A stretch of DNA of 64,000 bases from Archangium violaceum (GTDB lineage: Bacteria > Myxococcota > Myxococcia > Myxococcales > Myxococcaceae), in NCBI RefSeq assembly GCF_016859125.1, contig NZ_CP069338.1, positions 11,597,501-11,661,500 on the forward strand. The letters are read 5' to 3'. Shown here one piece after another: positions 16,372-25,453 of this stretch (position 1 is the first letter of the stretch; each line of letters opens with the position of its first letter). The position numbers and the translations under genes are program-made. The notes below the pieces were generated by a model. That model did not search any database. It saw only the letters and a program-made list of their open reading frames with translations, and was not told the origin of the DNA.

Positions 16372-17151
16372 ATGTTTCGCGGTTCCAGATATCTCTTCGC
16401 TCTTTCTTTCTTTTTCCTTTTCGTGGGTTGTGATTTTCCGCCCCCTTGCTCCCCGGAAACCTGCTCGGGTTGCTGTATGGAAGGTGTCTGCCAGACTGGA
16501 AACACCGTAGGTGGCTGTGGCCGTGGCGGCGAAGAATGCAAGCAATGCGGAACAGGCTTCATCTGCGCCTCCGACCAGCAATGCACCGCGCAGAGCTCGT
16601 GTGACACCTCGACCTGTCCGGGGTGTTGCTTCAACGGAACCTGCGTGACGACCCCCACCACCAATGCGTGTGGACTGAATGGGGATCTCTGCAAGCAATG
16701 CGGCCAGAACACCGTCTGCGACGCGAGCACCGGCCAATGTGTGCGCAACCCACAGAGCAAGTGGACCGTGAGTGCGGTACGCGCCGAGGTGACCCCCCTG
16801 GATACCAACGGCTCGGGCTGGGACATCGGCGATGACTCCGCTCCCGACGTCTTCGTGTCCCTGCTCTGCCCGCCATCGAGCGCCCCCAACGCCATCTCGA
16901 CCCCGGCCGCCGAGAGCTATGCGCCCGAATGGACGACCCTCGGCTGCACCGCCACCCTGCATGACCTGACGAAGGAATCCGTACAGATCGTCGTCTTCGA
17001 CTACGATCCGTTCACGCCTTCGAACGATCTCGTGGCCAGCTTCACGATGCAACTCAAGGATGAGATCATCTCCGACCAGAGGGAGTTCACCATTGCCCCG
17101 ACCCAGGCCCTGAAATCCATGACGTTCCGAATCACCCTCGCAGAGAACTGA
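16372..17151 (+). CDS. Cys-rich lipoprotein with C2-like C-terminal domain
   Basis: 259 residues. The signal peptide ends in the lipobox FVGC (C20). Two Cys-rich repeats follow (CSPETCSGCCMEGVC…CKQCGTGFIC and CDTSTCPGCCFNGTC…CKQCGQNTVC), a module common in myxobacterial surface proteins. Residues about 125-259 look like a beta-sandwich of C2 type (WDIGDDSAPDVFVSL, VQIVVFDYDPF). ATG at 16372 follows GAGGGGGAAC; longer readings upstream run antisense through the SIR2 gene and are rejected. Only 10 bases separate it from the nucleoside-phosphorylase gene, so the two are probably co-expressed. It is surface-exposed; function unknown. Confidence 0.78.
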   Translation: MFRGSRYLFALSFFFLFVGCDFPPPCSPETCSGCCMEGVCQTGNTVGGCGRGGEECKQCGTGFICASDQQCTAQSSCDTSTCPGCCFNGTCVTTPTTNACGLNGDLCKQCGQNTVCDASTGQCVRNPQSKWTVSAVRAEVTPLDTNGSGWDIGDDSAPDVFVSLLCPPSSAPNAISTPAAESYAPEWTTLGCTATLHDLTKESVQIVVFDYDPFTPSNDLVASFTMQLKDEIISDQREFTIAPTQALKSMTFRITLAEN

Positions 17152-17161
17152 GGTCCGCTCC

Positions 17162-18682
17162 GTGACCTCCCAGCACGCCATGCCCTCCCAACCCTCGAGA
17201 CATCAGTCAACCCCAGGGCTTCGAGCACTCATCATCACCGCACTGCCTGTCGAATCGAGGGCGGTGCGTGCGCACCTGGAGCAGCTATCGGAGGTTGTGC
17301 ACGAGCAGGGGAGCATCTACAAGCGCGGCCTGTTCGCCGCTCGAGATGGGTGTTGGGAGGTCTTCGTGGTCGAGACCGGGCCGACCAACATGCCCGCCGC
17401 GACCCAGACGGAACGCGCCATTGGCAGATTCAAACCCCAGGTCGCGCTCTTCGTCGGGGTCGCCGCTGGACTGAAGGACGTCGTGTTGGGAGATGTCGTC
17501 GCGGCATCCGCGGTCTACAACTATGAATCGGGGAAGGAGGCCGGAAAACTCCGCTCGAGGCCCAGAGGAGTCACCAGCAGTCATCTTCTCTCCGAGCGAG
17601 CGCGCGAAGAATCAAGCTCCAAGGACTGGCTGCGCCGAATCAAGGACAGGCAAACGGAGCTCCATCCCAGGGCATGGAGAGGTCCCATTGTCTCGGGCGA
17701 AAAACTCCTCTCCGACGTGCAAGGAGATCATTACCAATTCATCCGCGAGCACTACGATGATGCCCTGGCGGCGGAAATGGAGGGGAGTGGCTTCATGGTC
17801 GCCGCAGATGCCAACAGGAGTGTACACGCGATCGTGATTCGCGGCGTTTCCGATCTGGTGGAGGGGAAATCCGGGTCCGACGCAGCTGGATGGCAATATA
17901 TCGCATCCAGACATGCCAGCGCATTCGCCTTCGAAGTCCTATCCAAACTCAGCGCAGCCCAATTCGCGTCGCCCTCGACTGAGAACGAAGACCGTGAGGC
18001 CCCCGCGAAGCCCACCACGAACGAGGCTTCTTCCTCCAGCCAGGACCACGGCGCTCCCGGGAGCAGGAAGACGGGTTCTTCTCGAGGGAATTTCTTCTTC
18101 ACCCTTCTGGCTTTGGGCGCGGGCGCTCTGGCGTACAAACTGCTCGTCCCGAGGCAGCCCGATATCAGGACTCAGCTCCCCGTCCAGCACGTGCAGGTAG
18201 GAGTGGGAACCCCTTCGCGGCAACAACCCCCACCCTCCGGGCAGAACCCCCGCCCCACCCGTCCCCGGCCTTCCTTGATAGGGCCCGTGCGAACTATCGC
18301 TGAATTGCGTTCCCTCACAACTGTCTTGCCATCCTCGAGGGCGTCCGAAACCATGGCGCTCACGGAACTGGCTCCGGGCCATCTCGCGTTCATCCAACCC
18401 TGGAATATATCCCCGACCGCCAAGGCAACCTCCCTGCGGACTTCCCAGAATACCTTCGAGGTACACCGCTTGGGCTCGGGACAATTCGTTCTGGTTGGCC
18501 GCATTTCCCGGCAGGATGAAGCCGAGCTCGAGACAGGTACTCGACTTCTCGCTCTACAGCCGGACACCGGGACCGATGGCCAGAGCATCATCGGCATTCC
18601 TTTTGAGATGATTCGCTCCACCCAAGTGCAAAGCGGTGCTCGCGATCTCAAGAATCTCCGAGTCGAACTCACGGCGCCTTGA
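17162..18682 (+). CDS. Membrane-anchored nucleoside phosphorylase/nucleosidase-domain protein
   Basis: 506 residues. Residues about 20-260 are a PNP/MTA-SAH-nucleosidase-type domain: ALIITALPVESRAV, FVGVAAGLKDVVLGDVV, LAAEMEGSGF (ribose-binding Met-Glu) and IRGVSDLVEGK (catalytic-type Asp), all preserved. A Ser/Pro-rich linker leads to one transmembrane helix near 309-327 (FFFTLLALGAGALAYKLL), a second Pro-rich linker and a C-terminal beta-rich domain of about 120 residues. PNP domains fused to other modules are frequent in bacterial conflict systems, where they may cleave or sense nucleotide signals. GTG start with GAGG 8 bases upstream; codon use is less GC-biased than in flanking core genes. 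Confidence 0.78.
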   Translation: MTSQHAMPSQPSRHQSTPGLRALIITALPVESRAVRAHLEQLSEVVHEQGSIYKRGLFAARDGCWEVFVVETGPTNMPAATQTERAIGRFKPQVALFVGVAAGLKDVVLGDVVAASAVYNYESGKEAGKLRSRPRGVTSSHLLSERAREESSSKDWLRRIKDRQTELHPRAWRGPIVSGEKLLSDVQGDHYQFIREHYDDALAAEMEGSGFMVAADANRSVHAIVIRGVSDLVEGKSGSDAAGWQYIASRHASAFAFEVLSKLSAAQFASPSTENEDREAPAKPTTNEASSSSQDHGAPGSRKTGSSRGNFFFTLLALGAGALAYKLLVPRQPDIRTQLPVQHVQVGVGTPSRQQPPPSGQNPRPTRPRPSLIGPVRTIAELRSLTTVLPSSRASETMALTELAPGHLAFIQPWNISPTAKATSLRTSQNTFEVHRLGSGQFVLVGRISRQDEAELETGTRLLALQPDTGTDGQSIIGIPFEMIRSTQVQSGARDLKNLRVELTAP

Positions 18683-18722
18683 GTATCCAGCAACGCGTAG
18701 CTCTCGGACGAGCCCGCCCCCA

Positions 18723-19511
18723 TCACCCTGGGGGAGTAAGCCGCACCTCTTCTGGACTGCTGACCACGGAAAGAGGGAACAGGGCCCGGTGGTGGATGTT
18801 GGGGTAATACACCGCGAGATGGAGCTCGTCCCCCACTCGCACCCAAGCCCGTCTCGAAGACTCGGCCGGAGCCCTCCACCAGGTGTCCGCCTCCTCTCGT
18901 GTCTCGAAAGAGGCCACGGCAACGGGGCGCTCTTTCTCCGTAAGCTCGGCGAGATACCACTCGAGAGCACGGTTCCGCGGGAGGCGGCGGATGTTCGTTT
19001 CGCGCTCATAAAAGACATCATGGTACGAGTTCGCGATGAGCACGTTGGCGGGGTCTGGTGGGTTCGGGTGATTCGCAAGCCAGGCCTCCGCCTCCTCCCG
19101 CGTGTCAAACGAAGCCACTACATAGGGAGGAGCGTTGGTCTCGACGTACTCCTGAAAGGCCGTGAAGGACTCCTGCTGGCCGGTTGACTCGATGTAGCGA
19201 ATCGCGTCGAGGATGGCCTGACTCTGAGCCGACTCCTCGGCAGATTCCGGTTCATCGCGAAGCTTCTCGAAGAAGCGCTTCGTCCTACCCATGAGTTCTT
19301 TCAGCTCCGCGTTTTCACCTTGATGAGAAGGGCGGAGGGAGCCGGGCTTCTTGAAGAAGTCTTCAAAACCGTAACGCTGGCCGGTGGCGGAGATGAAATC
19401 CAGAGCGTCTCGTGCCAAGCCAAGAATTCGTGCCTGCTCGGAAGGTTGGTCCTGTGTCCAACGCCTCCCAATCACTGGATGTGCGTTCACAAGAGCAGAG
19501 AGGCTCGTCAT
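18723..19511 (-). CDS. Uncharacterised protein with duplicated module, partner of the upstream lipoprotein
   Basis: 262 residues, not recognised. No signal peptide. The first 120 residues are helical and charged. Two related segments follow: VVASFDTREEAEAWLANHP and VAVASFETREEADTWW, each opening about 50 residues of beta pattern with aromatic residues. The duplicated VASF(D/E)TREEA(E/D)xW motif is the most distinctive feature. The start codon overlaps the stop of the lipoprotein gene (ATGA), so the two products are probably made in a fixed ratio. Such a pairing could be toxin/immunity, but no catalytic motif is visible and I do not assign one. Confidence 0.6.
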   Translation of the reverse strand: MTSLSALVNAHPVIGRRWTQDQPSEQARILGLARDALDFISATGQRYGFEDFFKKPGSLRPSHQGENAELKELMGRTKRFFEKLRDEPESAEESAQSQAILDAIRYIESTGQQESFTAFQEYVETNAPPYVVASFDTREEAEAWLANHPNPPDPANVLIANSYHDVFYERETNIRRLPRNRALEWYLAELTEKERPVAVASFETREEADTWWRAPAESSRRAWVRVGDELHLAVYYPNIHHRALFPLSVVSSPEEVRLTPPG

Positions 19512-20149
19512 TGCTCCACCTGAGTGAAGGGGTGCGTGGAGGAGACGTTAGATGAAGTCAGCAAGACGGCTGGCGCGAGCACCAGAAGCCCGGCTCCGCT
19601 ACTAGCGATGACGAAAGCGACGCCCGCGATGACGACAATAGTGCCTACCAGAAGCTCGCGACGGTGCTGCTTCAGCCAGTCGACTGCGCTGTCGACAACG
19701 GAGAAGCTGATCCGAAGTGCGCCGGCCTCGGCCATATCTCTGAGATTGCAACAATCCAGATATGCCGGCCTGCACTTCTCACGACATATGGAATTTTTGG
19801 AACCAGCACTTGCATGGGTCCAATTACGGCCCTTCAGGCTGGATCTGCACATTTCTTCGCATCCATCGCGCTCAGCCTCGCAGTCGCGGTTGAAGGAGGC
19901 ACGAACGACCTGTCCTTCGAAACGGCTATTGCTCGCAAGGTATGGAAGCTTGGATAAGTCATAACCGCTGAGTGGTTCCCATGTATGAACTATCTGCCCA
20001 TCCTGGGCCTCTTGGATGATGAGCACGTAGCGGGACAAATCCATGGAGCCAGATGGACCAGACGGCACGTACCCGGTAGCACTACAAGAGAGAAGTAGCA
20101 GGCTGAGGCCTGACGCAATGAGGCGTTGGGAGATTGCGCCGGTGTCCAT
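19508..20149 (-). CDS. Lipoprotein with Cys-rich middle and C-terminal hydrophobic segment
   Basis: 213 residues. Signal sequence with lipobox LLSC (C22). The middle contains a spaced Cys cluster (CEAERDGCEEMC, then CREKCRPAYLDCC) and the C-terminus a strongly hydrophobic stretch at about 163-196 (LLVGTIVVIAGVAFVIASSG). A lipid anchor plus a second hydrophobic region recalls myxobacterial lipoprotein toxins exchanged by outer-membrane contact (SitA-type). That similarity is architectural only, and no SitA signature was recognised. It overlaps the downstream gene by ATGA. Base composition is markedly less GC-rich than in flanking genes. Confidence 0.6.
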   Translation of the reverse strand: MDTGAISQRLIASGLSLLLLSCSATGYVPSGPSGSMDLSRYVLIIQEAQDGQIVHTWEPLSGYDLSKLPYLASNSRFEGQVVRASFNRDCEAERDGCEEMCRSSLKGRNWTHASAGSKNSICREKCRPAYLDCCNLRDMAEAGALRISFSVVDSAVDWLKQHRRELLVGTIVVIAGVAFVIASSGAGLLVLAPAVLLTSSNVSSTHPFTQVEQ

Positions 20150-20258
20150 GACGAACAGTCTGAGCGTGGGTACTCCATAGCGTCAAACGAACACCACCGG
20201 GTAATGTGTAGTGGACAACGGATTTTACAAAGCTTTGGACACATTCAGCGGCGAGACC

Positions 20259-21638
20259 TCACGACACCTTCAATGCGCCCTCCTCGACACGAGGCGCTCC
20301 CGGCAACGTCGTGAGTCGCTCCTCCAGACGGTTGCGGATGTAGCCCACGTGCATGCGTAAATCGTAGAACTCGTCCATGTAGCTCAGCGGCACCTTCACG
20401 CCGCCAATCTCATGCTCCAGCTGCTCGAGAAGCAGCAGATCCTTCCGGACCTGCTCGACATCCGTCATGCTCCGTAGACGCTCGTCAATGACTCGCAGCC
20501 GCGCATACCAGCGGTAGATGCGCGAGCGGATGCTCCAGCGGTAGACCGGCGGAGTGAGCCTCAGCAGCGGCACCAGCACCACGAAGAGCGGAATGAGCAG
20601 GACGACGAACCGGTGGATCAGCGCCGCGAGCCAGAAGGGCAACACGCGCCGCAGGAAGTCCGGGCCGTGCGTCAGGTAGTACCGCGCCTGCTCGTTCACG
20701 GGCAGCTCGGTCAGCGTGGCGTTGGGGAACGTCCCGGGATCGCTGAGCAGATCGCCTCCCCGGTGCGTCTGGTCCGCCGCCTCCGTCAGCAACGCGACCA
20801 CGGCGGGATGCACGTCCTTGCGCGCCACCAGCACCGCCGCGGGCGCCACCAGTTGCACCTCCCGCTCCGGCAGATCGCGCGCCAGGTCCAGCGCTCCACG
20901 GTGCAGCGTGACGGGTGACAGGTACCGGAACCGCCGCGCGTAGGAGTGGGCCTGCTCGAAATTCATCAGCTGCACACCGGGCGTGGCCAGCAGTTCGGCG
21001 AGGAAGGGCGCCGTGGGCCCCATGACGAAGACGGCCGCGTCGACCGAGCCCTCTCGCAGCGCCTCCACCGCCTTGTCCCCGCCAATGTTGACGAGCGTGG
21101 TGCCGGACTTCTCACCCGTCGCCCCGCCCGCGGCCAGCAGTTCCAGGGCCAATGCCCGCACGCCGCTGCCCTCCGCCCCGACCGCGATGCGCTTGCCCGC
21201 CAGCTGACCGGGCCGCTCGAGCCCGGGCTCTCCCCGGTAGAACACCCACACCGGCTCCAGGTACAGGCTCGCCAGCGCGACCAACTCCCGCCGCTTCTCC
21301 TTCTCGGCGGGGGCCGTGCCTCCCTGAACGATGGCGACATCGACGCCGGAGTCCGCAGTGCCCAGCAACCTGTAGTTCTCCAGCGAGCCCGCCGTCTCCC
21401 GGACGACGAGCTCCAGCCCCGCTTCCTCGAAGTGTTCCGCGTATTGCTGGGCCACCGCGTGGTACGCGCCGCTCGCGGAGCCGGTGGCAATGACGACCGT
21501 ATGCGGAGGGGCCGGCTCGACGAACTGCCACGCCACCGCCACCACCGCCGCGAGCACCACGGCCACCACCGCGGCCGCGCGCATCATCTCCACACGCGAC
21601 ATCAATGACCGAGGACTCACGTTTCGCGCTCCCTGCAC
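20259..21638 (-). CDS. TAXI-family TRAP transporter solute-binding protein with membrane anchors
   Basis: 459 residues. An N-terminal membrane anchor (AAVVAVVLAAVVAVAW) precedes the TAXI domain (VVIATGSASGAYHAVAQQYAEHF, DVAIVQGGTAP, KRIAVGAEGSG). A second membrane segment (IHRFVVLLIPLFVVLVPLL, about 350-370) leads to a cytoplasmic helical tail. TAXI proteins normally bind substrates such as glutamate or C4-dicarboxylates for a fused TRAP permease. No permease gene is adjacent, so this may be a membrane-tethered sensor or an orphan binding protein. GTG start with AAGGAGG 5-6 bases upstream. Confidence 0.85.
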   Translation of the reverse strand: MQGARNVSPRSLMSRVEMMRAAAVVAVVLAAVVAVAWQFVEPAPPHTVVIATGSASGAYHAVAQQYAEHFEEAGLELVVRETAGSLENYRLLGTADSGVDVAIVQGGTAPAEKEKRRELVALASLYLEPVWVFYRGEPGLERPGQLAGKRIAVGAEGSGVRALALELLAAGGATGEKSGTTLVNIGGDKAVEALREGSVDAAVFVMGPTAPFLAELLATPGVQLMNFEQAHSYARRFRYLSPVTLHRGALDLARDLPEREVQLVAPAAVLVARKDVHPAVVALLTEAADQTHRGGDLLSDPGTFPNATLTELPVNEQARYYLTHGPDFLRRVLPFWLAALIHRFVVLLIPLFVVLVPLLRLTPPVYRWSIRSRIYRWYARLRVIDERLRSMTDVEQVRKDLLLLEQLEHEIGGVKVPLSYMDEFYDLRMHVGYIRNRLEERLTTLPGAPRVEEGALKVS

Positions 21639-21762
21639 CAGTCCCTCCTTCGCCAGCGCCGGGCATCTTAGCGTGCAGGTGCTCTACCTCTCGTGCTCGG
21701 TCGCCCGACTGCTTCGGAGGCAACGTCCCGGACGTCGAGGTGACGTCCTCGTGACGAGCGCC

Positions 21763-22977
21763 CTACGCCGTCAGCACGAGCTTGACGATCTCCGGGGGGC
21801 TGCCCACGCGCATGGGCGGGCCCCAGAAGCCACAACCGCGGCTCACGAAGATGTGGGAGTCACCGTGATGGTAGAGCCCCGCGGAGTGATCCCAGACCAG
21901 GCCGATGAAGAAGGTCATGGGAACGAGCTGCCCACCGTGGGTGTGGCCGGAGATCTGGAGGTCCACGCCCCGCTGTGCCGCGACCACGAAGTTGGCGGGC
22001 TGATGCGCGAGCAGCACCGAGGCGCGGTCCGGGTCACGTCCCGCGAGCGCCAGGTCGAGATCGTACCCCTTCCTGCCGCGCCGCCGCCCCCCGCTCCAGT
22101 CATCCACGCCCACCAGGTCGAACGAGCCGCCCGCATCGCCGATGCTCACATGACGGTTGCGCAGCACCCGGACGTCGAGTGTCTCGAGGAACGCCGTCCA
22201 CGCCTCGTCACCGGAGTAGTAATCATGGTTGCCGGTGACGAAGAAGGAGCCGAAGTGCGACTTCAGGTTCCCGAGCGCCGCCACCGAGCCCCCGAGCGTG
22301 GGCACGTCCCCGTCCACGAGATCGCCCGTGATGGCCACGAGGTCCGGCCGGAGCGCGTTGGTCTGGCGGACCAGCTCGTCCATGAACTCGCGCCGGATGA
22401 AGGGTCCCACGTGGATGTCCGTGAGCTGCACGATGCTGAAGCCGTCCAGGGATTTGGGCAGCTTCGGAATCTTCACCGCCACCTCGGTCACGCGCGGTGG
22501 GGCGAAGGCCCTCCAGTTCCCATACGCGGCGAACCCGCCACCCGAGACGAAGGCGCTCCCGGCCACCACTCGCGAGAGGAAGCGCCGCCGCTCCTCATCC
22601 ACCAGCGGAGAGGGAGGCACGTCCACGGGAGACGCTCTCGGGGACTCACGGATGGCGGGCGAGCGAAACCGTCGTCCCAGCGCCGCGAGCCCCAGGCCGA
22701 GATCCAACACGAGGAGCGCGAGCACCAGGAAGAGCCCCAGCCCCATCCAGGAATAGGACGCCACCAGGAACACGGTCGAGAACGCCTCGGGGAGCGCGTC
22801 CTGCAGCGTGCGCCGGAGCAGCAGCCCGAGCGTCAACAGGAGGAGCATCACCACCGCCAGCACCCGGAGCGCACGGCTGCGCACCGTGTCCCGTACCAGG
22901 CGCCTGTACAGGTAGACGTGCCCCAGCACGGCAGCGGTCATGATGAGGATCGAGAAGGTGGGGAACCGGGACGGCAT
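21763..22977 (-). CDS. Membrane-bound metallophosphoesterase (YkuE/YaeI-like)
   Basis: 404 residues. Four hydrophobic segments occupy the first 100 residues, then a twin-Arg-like SRVVAGSAFVSGGG segment, then a calcineurin-type phosphoesterase: TDIHVGPF, GDLVDGD, GNHDYY, ISGHTHGGQ, with all metal ligands (D-H, D, N-H, H, H-x-H) present. Relatives include YkuE and lipid pyrophosphatase-type enzymes acting at the membrane. The substrate cannot be deduced. It is transcribed in the same direction as the TAXI gene downstream (124-base gap). Confidence 0.88.
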   Translation of the reverse strand: MPSRFPTFSILIMTAAVLGHVYLYRRLVRDTVRSRALRVLAVVMLLLLTLGLLLRRTLQDALPEAFSTVFLVASYSWMGLGLFLVLALLVLDLGLGLAALGRRFRSPAIRESPRASPVDVPPSPLVDEERRRFLSRVVAGSAFVSGGGFAAYGNWRAFAPPRVTEVAVKIPKLPKSLDGFSIVQLTDIHVGPFIRREFMDELVRQTNALRPDLVAITGDLVDGDVPTLGGSVAALGNLKSHFGSFFVTGNHDYYSGDEAWTAFLETLDVRVLRNRHVSIGDAGGSFDLVGVDDWSGGRRRGRKGYDLDLALAGRDPDRASVLLAHQPANFVVAAQRGVDLQISGHTHGGQLVPMTFFIGLVWDHSAGLYHHGDSHIFVSRGCGFWGPPMRVGSPPEIVKLVLTA

Positions 22978-23058
22978 GGGAGCGAATCCTAGAATGAAAG
23001 CGGGTCGGGCCGAGGGCTCAACGGCTGGACGGTCTTGGGATTCCCACTGCCGGGCACC

Positions 23059-25386
23059 TCAGCGTCGGCGCCAGTTCATCACCCGGGCGAGGAACACCGT
23101 TCCGAAGACGAGCACCGTGAAGGCCGCGGTGTAGCCCAGGAAGATGAGCCAGCCGGTGGTGGCGCCCGGGATGCCCACGGTGGGGCTCATGTCCTGGAAC
23201 TGCGCTCCGGAGAAGAACCCGCATGCGAGGCTCACCGGCAGGAAGACGAACACCAGAATCCCCACCATCCGGTCGAACTGATCCCTCTTGTACTGATCCA
23301 GCTCCGAGGCCTGATCCCTCATGGCCTCCACCGTCTCCTGCAGCCCGTGCAGCGAGTGCCAGGCGAGGTAACGCGCGTTGACGTCCGGATCCTCGCTCAC
23401 GCGCGTGTGCCACAGGGAGTTGGTGAAGAGCATCACGTCCGAGCGGACGCTGCGCGCGGGCCGCAGGTTCTGCCAGCGCGAGGTCCGGTAGCGCTGCTCC
23501 ACCTCGGCCATGCGCCGGCTCGTCTCGAAGGCCGAATAGCGCTGACCGATCGTGAGGAGGAAGAGGAGGACGTCCCGGTCGCACGCGAGCGGCCCGCGCT
23601 CCTCTTCCTCGATGAGGAACTCGAGCCGGGCGCCGCCCGTCGAGGTCAACCAGTGCTCCGTCTCGCCGGCGGCATCCCGGAGGACCCGCCGGCTCTCGGC
23701 CGCGGCCTCCGACGGCAGCTTCTCCAGGGTGGGCTCCGTGCCAGAGGCGAGCGCGTGGAAGAGCCCCTGCATGGACCGCGAGTCATCGAGCATCGACGAG
23801 CGTCCACGGGAGATGCGGTAGGAGCCATAGACGAGCCATCGCTCCGGTCCCAGCGGCGCGAGCCAGGGAGGCAGTCCCCGCAGGGCCTCGAGTTCCCACA
23901 ACGCCTTGCCCTCCGCGAGCGCCGCCTGCTCCTGGGCGAGCGCATACAGCGAGGTCGGCGTCTTCCCGGGGCGTTCGATCCACACGACGACGAGCCGGTT
24001 CGGGTAGACGGAGACGCGCACGGTGTGGCCATCGGCGGACTTCTCGTAGTGCATCACGTCCGCCTCGTGCGTGGCGCCCAGGAACGAGTGGACCACCGCG
24101 GGGTGGAAGGACGAGCCCTGGGGGGAGAAGTCACACCGGCGGAACCCCCGGGACACGAGCTCCGCGTCCGGCGCCGGTCCCCGCCACAGGAAGGGCCGGG
24201 CGAAAACGGTGTGGGCGCGAAGGACGTGGACATGGCGGCCGACGTTGAACCGGTCCCAGATGGCCTCCCATAGCTCGCGGCGCGACAGCCGGGTGCCCGA
24301 GTACGGGACCGCCACCATCGTCGAACGTCCGACGGGACTGGCGTAGCCGTCCGAGTACCACGGGTCCGAGTAGTCATTGGGCTGGCGCTCGAAACGGCGC
24401 GCGCCCCGCTTGCGCGGCGTCCCATCCGGTAGCCGGTCTCCCTCGAGCTCGTCCAGCGCGCCCGCGAGATCCGCGAGCGATCCCGCGCGCTCGGGGGTGA
24501 TCGAGATGGCGTGCCAGGGCCTGGTCTGCTCCGGCCGGGAGATGTGGACGGCCATGAAGTCGAAGCCCTGGCCGTAATGGGTGTTCTCGCTGTCGGTGCG
24601 CGCGAGGAGCCGCAGGACGGTGACGTCCTGGAAGGAGGACAGGAAGAGCGCGTCCACGCGCCGCACGGCCCCGTCCTTGCGCGCGTCCAGTGGAATGTCG
24701 AGCTGCACCCGCTGGGCGCGAGACAGCTCGGCGCGGTACAGGCGCTCGTCCGCCTTGAGCCGCCGGGAGATGACGGGGGGAATGAGCCCCTCGGGCAGCT
24801 TCGCGCACTCCGCGGGGAGGCGGACCACCTCCAACACCGATACCATGAGCTCCAATACCTCGCGGGTGGGGCGGTCGGTCTCCGAGCTCCAGAGGTTCAA
24901 CGCGGCGTAGAACACCGTCCCGAGGGCCCGCTCGTAGTCGCCCACCGTCTCGGTGTGGCCCTGCTCCCACTCCCCCAGATAGTCGGCGAGCGCCTCGGCT
25001 CCCTCGGGCCAGGAGCCGTGGAGGAGCCGGTACACGGCCAGCAGGGAAGCGCAGACGACGTCGAGGGTGTGGACATGGATGCGCAGCTTGAGGGGCCCGA
25101 TCGCTCCATCCGGCTGGCCTTCCCTGAGCTGCCGGGAGAGCTCATCGAGCGCGTCGGCGGAGAGGAGGACGGCGCCCGTGGTGGAGCGCACCGAGCGCTG
25201 CATCCACTGGGGCAGCTTCCACGCCAGCATGCGCGGGTGTGGAGGCAGGGACTCGCTCCGAGAGCCCACGCTGATGAAGAGCTCCCGTGCTTCCGGCTCG
25301 ACTCCAGGAGCGGACTTGTCGGTGGTCCACTCCACCTGTCCCTCCCTCAGCAGGAACTCCACCACCTGTCGCAACTTCGCATCCAT
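23059..25386 (-). CDS. Large uncharacterised protein with CorA-like C-terminal membrane hairpin
   Basis: 775 residues from the ATG at 25386 (AAGG upstream; a GTG three codons earlier is possible). The first 600 residues are soluble and unrecognised. Near the C-terminus a long helical region (about 610-690) is followed by two transmembrane helices (ILVFVFLPVSLACGFFSG and WLIFLGYTAAFTVLVFGTVF) separated by a short loop, the layout of CorA/MIT metal transporters. The canonical GMN loop is absent, with FFSGAQFQD at that position. It could be a divergent divalent-cation channel with a very large cytoplasmic domain. It stands alone. Confidence 0.6.
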   Translation of the reverse strand: MDAKLRQVVEFLLREGQVEWTTDKSAPGVEPEARELFISVGSRSESLPPHPRMLAWKLPQWMQRSVRSTTGAVLLSADALDELSRQLREGQPDGAIGPLKLRIHVHTLDVVCASLLAVYRLLHGSWPEGAEALADYLGEWEQGHTETVGDYERALGTVFYAALNLWSSETDRPTREVLELMVSVLEVVRLPAECAKLPEGLIPPVISRRLKADERLYRAELSRAQRVQLDIPLDARKDGAVRRVDALFLSSFQDVTVLRLLARTDSENTHYGQGFDFMAVHISRPEQTRPWHAISITPERAGSLADLAGALDELEGDRLPDGTPRKRGARRFERQPNDYSDPWYSDGYASPVGRSTMVAVPYSGTRLSRRELWEAIWDRFNVGRHVHVLRAHTVFARPFLWRGPAPDAELVSRGFRRCDFSPQGSSFHPAVVHSFLGATHEADVMHYEKSADGHTVRVSVYPNRLVVVWIERPGKTPTSLYALAQEQAALAEGKALWELEALRGLPPWLAPLGPERWLVYGSYRISRGRSSMLDDSRSMQGLFHALASGTEPTLEKLPSEAAAESRRVLRDAAGETEHWLTSTGGARLEFLIEEEERGPLACDRDVLLFLLTIGQRYSAFETSRRMAEVEQRYRTSRWQNLRPARSVRSDVMLFTNSLWHTRVSEDPDVNARYLAWHSLHGLQETVEAMRDQASELDQYKRDQFDRMVGILVFVFLPVSLACGFFSGAQFQDMSPTVGIPGATTGWLIFLGYTAAFTVLVFGTVFLARVMNWRRR

Positions 25387-25453
25387 GGGGGGCACCTTAT
25401 AGGCCCCGTTCCTCGCCGTGTCTTGGATGCGAAGTGCCGCGCGGGTGCTCCTC

